Below are positions 17,172 through 20,875 of a stretch of DNA of 20,875 nucleotides, piece after piece. The translations under genes were made by a program, and so were the position numbers. The DNA lies in the NCBI GenBank assembly GCA_031273185.1, contig JAISSG010000068.1:1-20875 (forward strand). The letters run 5' to 3'. Position 1 is the stretch's first letter, and each line of letters opens with the position of its first letter. The notes beneath the pieces were generated by a model. That model worked only from the letters and a program-made list of their open reading frames with translations. It did no database searches and was not told where the DNA came from. The stretch comes from Treponema sp. GTDB taxonomy: Bacteria > Spirochaetota > Spirochaetia > Treponematales > Breznakiellaceae.

Positions 17172-18676
17172 TGCCGGTAAACTTTTTATATCCCGACTAC
17201 GAGGTAGCGAGAAATTACGATCGGTGCATCACCTGCCGCGCCTGCGAGCGGCAGTGCGCGAACAAGGTGCACGAGTACCTTGCCGGCGCAAACCGGATGG
17301 CCTGCGACGACGACAAATGCGTTAACTGCCACCGCTGCGTGTCGCTGTGCCCCACCCGCGCGCTTAAAATCGTCAGGAGCGGCAACACGTATAAAGAAAA
17401 CGTGAACTGGAGCGGCAAGACCATCAACGAGCTGTACCGGCAGGCAAGCTCCGGCGGCGTGCTGCTGTCGAGCATGGGCAACCCGGAAAACTACCCCGTA
17501 TATTTTGACAAAATTCTTTTGAACGCATCGCAGGTTACGAATCCCTCGATAGACCCGCTGCGCGAGCCGATGGAGACAAAGGTCTTCCTCGGCTCGAAAC
17601 CCCAGCACATCGAGCGCGACGGCAGCGGCAGGATAGCAAACAACCTGCCGCCGCAAATATCCCTGTCCATGCCGGTGATGTTCTCGGCGATGAGCTACGG
17701 CTCGATCAGCTACAACGCCCACGAGAGCCTTGCCCGCGCCGCCGAGGAGATTGGCATTCTGTACAACACCGGCGAGGGCGGCCTGCACGATGATTTTTAC
17801 CGCTACGGAAAAAACACCGTTGTGCAGGTCGCGTCGGGGCGTTTCGGGGTGCACCCCCAGTACCTGAACTCGGGCGCGGCGGTAGAGATAAAAATGGGCC
17901 AGGGCGCGAAACCCGGCATCGGCGGCCATCTGCCGGGCGCGAAAATTGTCGGCGACATTTCCCGCACGAGGATGATCCCCGAGGGCAGCGACGCGATCTC
18001 GCCCGCCCCGCACCACGACATCTATTCGATCGAAGACCTGCGCCAGCTTGTCTACTCGCTCAAGGAGGCGACGAATTACACCAAGCCCGTGATCGTCAAG
18101 ATCGCCGCCGTCCACAACGTCGCCGCCATCGCCAGCGGCATCGCCCGAAGCGGTGCCGACATCATCTCGCTCGACGGCTTTCGCGGCCGCACCGGCGCAG
18201 CGCCGACCCGCATCCGCGACCACGTCGGCATCCCCGTGGGGCTTGCCCTCGCCAGCGTTGACAAGCGCCTGCGGGACGAGGGCATCCGCGACAGCGTTTC
18301 GCTGGTGGTCGGCGGCAGCATCCGCTCCAGCGCCGACATCGTAAAGGCCGTCGCCCTTGGAGCGGACTGCGTATACATCGCAACGGCGGCGCTTCTGGCG
18401 CTCGGCTGCCACCTGTGCAGAAGCTGCCACGGCGGCAAATGCAACTGGGGCATTGCGACGCAGGTCCCCGAGCTCACCAAGCGGCTGAACCCCGACATCG
18501 GCTACAAGCGGCTGGTCAACCTGATGACCGCATGGCAGCACGAGATCAAGGAGATGATGGGCGGCATGGGGATCAACTCGATTGAAAGCCTGAAGGGAAA
18601 CCGGCTTATGCTCCGCGGCGTTGGCCTGAACGAGAAAGAGCTTGAGATCCTTGGCATCAAGCATGCCGGGGAGTGA
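17171..18676 (+). CDS. gltB: Glutamate synthase core subunit with ferredoxin domain (GltB2-like)
   Basis: This is the FMN-dependent core that reduces 2-oxoglutarate plus ammonia to glutamate. The 501-residue product begins with a two-cluster ferredoxin domain (Cys19, 22, 25, 29 and Cys50, 53, 56, 60, the second followed by Pro). The TIM-barrel synthase domain follows, with SAMSYGSISYNAHESLARAAEEIG, NTGEGGLHDDFY, GQGAKPGIGGHLPGAKI, VKIAAVHNVAAIASGIARSGADII, DGFRGRTGAAPT and VVGGSIRSSADIVKAVALGAD. Cysteines at about 413, 416, 419 and 424 (GCHLCRSCHGGKC) stand where the Fe-S cluster of GOGAT is bound. The ATG at 17171 overlaps the previous stop and has GGAGG nine bases upstream. It is much shorter than bacterial GltB because amidotransferase and GXGXG parts are separate. 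Confidence 0.95.
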   Translation: MPVNFLYPDYEVARNYDRCITCRACERQCANKVHEYLAGANRMACDDDKCVNCHRCVSLCPTRALKIVRSGNTYKENVNWSGKTINELYRQASSGGVLLSSMGNPENYPVYFDKILLNASQVTNPSIDPLREPMETKVFLGSKPQHIERDGSGRIANNLPPQISLSMPVMFSAMSYGSISYNAHESLARAAEEIGILYNTGEGGLHDDFYRYGKNTVVQVASGRFGVHPQYLNSGAAVEIKMGQGAKPGIGGHLPGAKIVGDISRTRMIPEGSDAISPAPHHDIYSIEDLRQLVYSLKEATNYTKPVIVKIAAVHNVAAIASGIARSGADIISLDGFRGRTGAAPTRIRDHVGIPVGLALASVDKRLRDEGIRDSVSLVVGGSIRSSADIVKAVALGADCVYIATAALLALGCHLCRSCHGGKCNWGIATQVPELTKRLNPDIGYKRLVNLMTAWQHEIKEMMGGMGINSIESLKGNRLMLRGVGLNEKELEILGIKHAGE

Positions 18677-18680
18677 TGGC

Positions 18681-19112
18681 ATGAAAAAAGTTTACGTAAA
18701 CGAAAAATGGTGCCTGGGCTGCCATTTATGCGAATATTACTGCGCGTTTGCCGCGACCAACGAAAAAGACATGGCGAGGGCGCTGAAAGACATAAAAATC
18801 AACCCCAAGATTAAAATCGAGGAAAAGGACGGGGTCAGCTTTGCCGTTTCCTGCCGCCACTGCCGCGAGCCGTTATGCGTCAAGGGCTGTATTACCGGGG
18901 CGCTTACCATATCGGACGGGGTTATTACCATCAACCAGGACAAATGCGTAAGCTGCTACACCTGCATTCTGAGCTGCCCCTACGGCGCGGTTTCCCCCTC
19001 CGATGGCGGCGCGGTGCAGAAATGCGAGCTGTGCGTCAAGACGCACGAGGGAACCCCGGCCTGCGTGAAAGGCTGCCCGAACGGGGCGATTGTGTTCGAG
19101 GAAAGAGGTTGA
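18681..19112 (+). CDS. Polyferredoxin, four [4Fe-4S] clusters (HycB/CooF-like electron carrier)
   Basis: The 143-residue product has sixteen cysteines arranged as four sets: 11, 14, 17, 21; 58, 61, 66, 70; 89, 92, 95, 99; and 115, 118, 128, 132. This spacing is typical of the electron-transfer subunits of formate, carbon monoxide and related oxidoreductases (HycB, CooF, DmsB type), which can carry four [4Fe-4S] clusters. Its place between the synthase core and the flavoprotein suggests it carries electrons between them. The ATG at 18681 lies four bases after the previous stop, with GGGGAG seven bases before it. No membrane segment is present, so the protein is cytoplasmic. The link to glutamate synthesis is inferred from position. 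Confidence 0.9.
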   Translation: MKKVYVNEKWCLGCHLCEYYCAFAATNEKDMARALKDIKINPKIKIEEKDGVSFAVSCRHCREPLCVKGCITGALTISDGVITINQDKCVSCYTCILSCPYGAVSPSDGGAVQKCELCVKTHEGTPACVKGCPNGAIVFEERG

Positions 19113-19117
19113 ATACC

Positions 19118-20365
19118 ATGAAGTACGTTATCATCGGCAACTCGGCGGCTGGCATAGGCGCGGTGGAGGGAATCCGGCAAGTCGACACGCGGGGCGAAAT
19201 CACCGTCATCGCCAGCGAGCCTCACCATACCTACTCCCGCCCGCTCATTTCGTATCTTTTGCTCGGCAAGGTGACAGAAGAAAAAATGCGCTACCGGGGC
19301 GACGGCTTTTATTCGGACAACAACTGCGCCCTGCTGCACGCAAGCGTAACGGGGATCGACGCCAAAGCAAAGCAGGTGGTTTTGGCGGACGGCAGCCGCG
19401 TCCCCTATGACAAACTGCTCGTCGCAGCCGGATCATCGGCCTTCGTGCCGCCGTTTGAAGGGCTGGGTACCGTTGCGGATAAATGCACCTTTATGAGCCT
19501 TGACGACGCGAGAAAGCTGGACGGCTTGCTGGATGGCAACAAGCGGGTGCTGATCATCGGCGCCGGGCTGATCGGCCTGAAATGCGCCGAGGGCATAGCG
19601 GAACGTGTTTCGCATATCACGGTGCTTGACCTTGCGCCACGGATACTGTCCAGTATCATGGACGACGACGGCGCGAAACTCGTTCAAAGCCACCTTGAAA
19701 GCAGGGGCATCGCATTCAGGCTTGCCGCCAGCATTACCAGGTTTGAAAGCAACGCCGCCATTCTTGCCGGCGGGGAGACAATAGGCTTCGACGTTTTGGT
19801 CCTGGCTGTGGGCGTGCGCCCGAACACCGCCCTCTTGAAAGACATCGCCAACATTGACCGTGGCATCGTCATAAACGGCAAATCCGAAACCACCGCGCCG
19901 GGCATTTACGCCGCGGGCGATTGCACACAAACGCTTGACGTTTCCAGCGGACAGAAAAGAATAATGGCGCTGCTGCCCAACGCTTATATGCAGGGCGAGT
20001 GCGCCGGGATCAACATGGCGGGCGGCGACAAAAATTTTGACAAGGCAATTCCCATGAATGCCATCGGGTTCTTTGGCCTGCACGTCATCACGGCGGGGAA
20101 CTACTCGGGTGATGTGTATGCGGGGGATGGGGAACGGGGAATGGGAAGTGGGGAGTGGGGGAAGAGTTACAAGCGGTTGTTTTACAGCGATAATCGGTTG
20201 AACGGGTTTATCCTTATCGGCGATGTCGAGAAGGCGGGGATATATACCAGCCTGATCCGCGAGCGCACGCCGCTTGACAGCATCGACTTTGCCCTTGTCT
20301 GCGAAAAACCGGGACTCATGGCGTTCACCAAAGAAGACAGGGCGGCAAAGCTGGGGGGCCGTTAA
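19118..20365 (+). CDS. FAD-dependent NAD(P)H oxidoreductase (NirB/rubredoxin-reductase-like) of the glutamate synthase operon
   Basis: The 415-residue flavoprotein likely takes electrons from NAD(P)H and gives them to the polyferredoxin and synthase. It has an FAD-binding start KYVIIGNSAAGIGAVEGIR, a second nucleotide-binding loop VLIIGAGLIGLKCAEGI at about 144-160, the ATG-like LLVAAGSSAFVPP segment near 101-112, and the closing FAD motif GIYAAGDCT near 262-270. It lacks the active-site CxxC of thioredoxin reductases and resembles the NADH oxidase, NirB and rubredoxin reductase group. Start at 19118 follows the ferredoxin stop by five bases with GAGG upstream. Residues 336-349 are encoded by a tandem heptanucleotide repeat that looks like an insertion in a surface loop before YKRLFYSDNRLNGFILIGDVEKAGIY. 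It is the last gene of the operon within the window. Confidence 0.88.
   Translation: MKYVIIGNSAAGIGAVEGIRQVDTRGEITVIASEPHHTYSRPLISYLLLGKVTEEKMRYRGDGFYSDNNCALLHASVTGIDAKAKQVVLADGSRVPYDKLLVAAGSSAFVPPFEGLGTVADKCTFMSLDDARKLDGLLDGNKRVLIIGAGLIGLKCAEGIAERVSHITVLDLAPRILSSIMDDDGAKLVQSHLESRGIAFRLAASITRFESNAAILAGGETIGFDVLVLAVGVRPNTALLKDIANIDRGIVINGKSETTAPGIYAAGDCTQTLDVSSGQKRIMALLPNAYMQGECAGINMAGGDKNFDKAIPMNAIGFFGLHVITAGNYSGDVYAGDGERGMGSGEWGKSYKRLFYSDNRLNGFILIGDVEKAGIYTSLIRERTPLDSIDFALVCEKPGLMAFTKEDRAAKLGGR
20123..20164 (+). repeat. Six tandem G-rich heptamers inside the oxidoreductase gene
   Basis: The 42 bases split exactly into GGGGATG, GGGAACG, GGGAATG, GGAAGTG, GGGAGTG and GGGGAAG with no indels. 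They begin on a codon boundary and encode 14 residues (GDGERGMGSGEWGK). A gain or loss of one unit would shift the frame; only changes of three units would keep it. Confidence 0.75.
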
Positions 20366-20605
20366 TTAAATTACATAAACCACCGGCTATGCCGTGTCCT
20401 GCGTGATACAAATACCAAAAGACAGTAAAGCACTCCAAAGGAAGTCCTCAAGCAGGGCAACCAAAGGAGTACAAATGAAAGAATTGTGAAGTGATAATAC
20501 AATATTTAATGAGAACCGGGAATAACTAAAAAAAAGCATATTGAACAAACGAATCAGCAAAGAACAAATGGAAAAATCAATTTTTGATAGAACGCCAAGC
20601 AAATG

Positions 20606-20620
20606 CCCCCTTTAAGGGGG
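20606..20620. other. Short G/C hairpin
   Basis: CCCCC at 20606-20610 and GGGGG at 20616-20620 can pair around a five-base loop TTTAA. No T-run follows, so it does not look like a standard terminator. Confidence 0.4.
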
Positions 20621-20630
20621 GTTCCTCAAG

Positions 20631-20649
20631 CCGTCGGCTATGCCGATGG
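20631..20649. other. Triloop hairpin containing the repeated CGGCTATGCCG
   Basis: CCGTCGGC (20631-20638) pairs with GCCGATGG (20642-20649) over eight pairs including one G-U, with loop TAT. The same core CGGCTATGCCG occurs at 20384-20394 with a shorter stem. Confidence 0.5.
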
Positions 20650-20733
20650 TCTTTGACTGTAATACCCCCTAGCAACGGAATGATATAATCAAACAATTTA
20701 CGGAACATGATAATTTTTGCTCCTATTTTTATT

Positions 20734-20748
20734 AAGGGCGTAGCCCTT
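20734..20748. other. Triloop hairpin
   Basis: AAGGGC (20734-20739) and GCCCTT (20743-20748) pair perfectly around loop GTA. It lies just before the terminator-like hairpin and shares the short-stem triloop style of the one at 20631-20649. Confidence 0.45.
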
Positions 20749-20762
20749 TGGGGTTTAATAGG

Positions 20763-20800
20763 GGCTGTCCAACAAGTTGAATTTTTGGGCAGTCCTTTTT
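20763..20800 (+). terminator. Intrinsic terminator-like hairpin
   Basis: GGCTGTCCAA (20763-20772) pairs with TTGGGCAGTCC (20785-20795), with one G-U pair and a bulged T, and is followed by five T residues (20796-20800). It would end transcription on the plus strand, either of the glutamate synthase operon some 400 bases after its last gene or of a short transcript starting near the TATAAT at 20684-20689. Confidence 0.5.
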
Positions 20801-20844
20801 ATTTACGGTTCGGGAATAGAGTCTCTTCTGATTAAGTTTTTTCT

Positions 20845-20862
20845 GAATAGGTATAACTATTC
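20845..20862. promoter_or_regulatory. Inverted repeat, possible operator
   Basis: GAATAG (20845-20850) and CTATTC (20857-20862) are exact inverted repeats around a six-base spacer. It may be a binding site for the next gene outside the window. Chance occurrence in A+T-rich DNA is possible. Confidence 0.25.
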
Positions 20863-20875
20863 CTGCGGACTATGC

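Larger units (their letters stand above)
20366..20875. other. A+T-rich tail without a convincing gene
   Basis: No open frame here looks like a gene. Base composition is visibly A+T-richer than the coding part of the window. It holds two copies of CGGCTATGCCG (20384-20394 and 20635-20645), several compact hairpins, a shared TCCTCAAGC (around 20445 and 20623) and a terminator near 20763-20800. One short frame near 20540-20610 (NKRISKEQMEKSIFDRTPSKCPL) could be a coding remnant, with low confidence. A gene for the GXGXG component of glutamate synthase might be expected here but is not present. Confidence 0.5.

Noticed and set aside
17186..18682. Minus-strand open frame of 498 codons opposite the glutamate synthase core
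   Set aside because: The plus strand carries clear ferredoxin and FMN-synthase motifs; the antisense translation is Ala/Val/Asp-rich without motifs.
20465..20490. Strong AAAGGAG site followed by a mini-frame MKEL and stop
   Set aside because: A four-codon frame is too short to claim; no downstream gene or attenuator structure gives it meaning here.
20387..20602. Minus-strand open frame of 71 codons
   Set aside because: It is hydrophobic with no ribosome site or motif and lies in A+T-rich DNA where the complement of Asn/Lys-rich sequence gives Phe/Leu-rich frames.
20653..20689. TTGACT and TATAAT as a promoter pair
   Set aside because: The spacing is about 24-25 bases, too long for a standard promoter; only the TATAAT is mentioned as a possible -10.
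20805..20830. GGTTCGGGA as a tRNA T-arm
   Set aside because: No acceptor, D-arm or anticodon structure surrounds it. No tRNA or rRNA was seen in the window.

Overview
The window reads as a chromosomal segment of a spirochaete, most likely a Treponema-like member (Treponematales). The basis is the linkage secG - PTS EIIA - V-type ATPase, which as I recall resembles one of the two V-ATPase loci of Treponema pallidum, together with a bacterial V/A-type ATPase in place of an F-type one and an archaeal-type split glutamate synthase. Coding DNA looks fairly G+C-rich. The last 500 bases are clearly A+T-richer. This placement is inference from gene content, not from a search.

Layout. (1) 136-5305, plus strand: a promoter, then a tightly packed operon of secG, a PTS EIIA protein, a small coiled-coil stalk protein (G/H-like) and V-ATPase subunits C, I, K and F. 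(2) 5302-9139, minus strand: subunits E, A and B, with their promoter near 9111-9139. The stop codons of F and B overlap tail to tail. (3) 9173-10329, plus strand: subunit D and a UspA-like protein, divergent from E. (4) 10328-11756, minus strand: enolase with its own promoter and a terminator built from G-rich heptamer units. (5) 11885-12700, minus strand: an unrecognised lipoprotein. (6) 12766-15873, plus strand: an unrecognised 463-residue protein from a promoter that should give a leaderless mRNA, followed by an oligopeptide-type ABC solute-binding lipoprotein. (7) 15883-20365, plus strand: promoter, structured leader with an intrinsic terminator inside the 5' UTR, then four genes: class-II glutamine amidotransferase, FMN/Fe-S glutamate synthase core, a 16-cysteine polyferredoxin and an FAD/NAD(P)H oxidoreductase. 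(8) 20366-20875: no convincing gene; compact hairpins and a terminator.

How it works together. Units 1-3 together encode a complete V/A-type rotary ATPase: head A3B3, central stalk D-F and C, peripheral stalks E with the G-like protein, and membrane sector I-K. The proteolipid lacks the residues usually associated with sodium binding, so proton coupling is my guess. In unit 7 the amidotransferase would release ammonia from glutamine, the oxidoreductase and polyferredoxin would pass electrons from NAD(P)H, and the FMN core would make glutamate from 2-oxoglutarate. The GXGXG (GltB3) component often encoded with such systems is not in the window.

Most worth a second look: the structured attenuator-like leader before the glutamate synthase operon, the three-way split of the ATPase genes with overlapping convergent stops, the heptanucleotide repeat that encodes 14 in-frame residues of the oxidoreductase, and the predicted leaderless promoter embedded in a 16-bp palindrome. 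I found no mobile element, CRISPR array or clear novel defence-type system.
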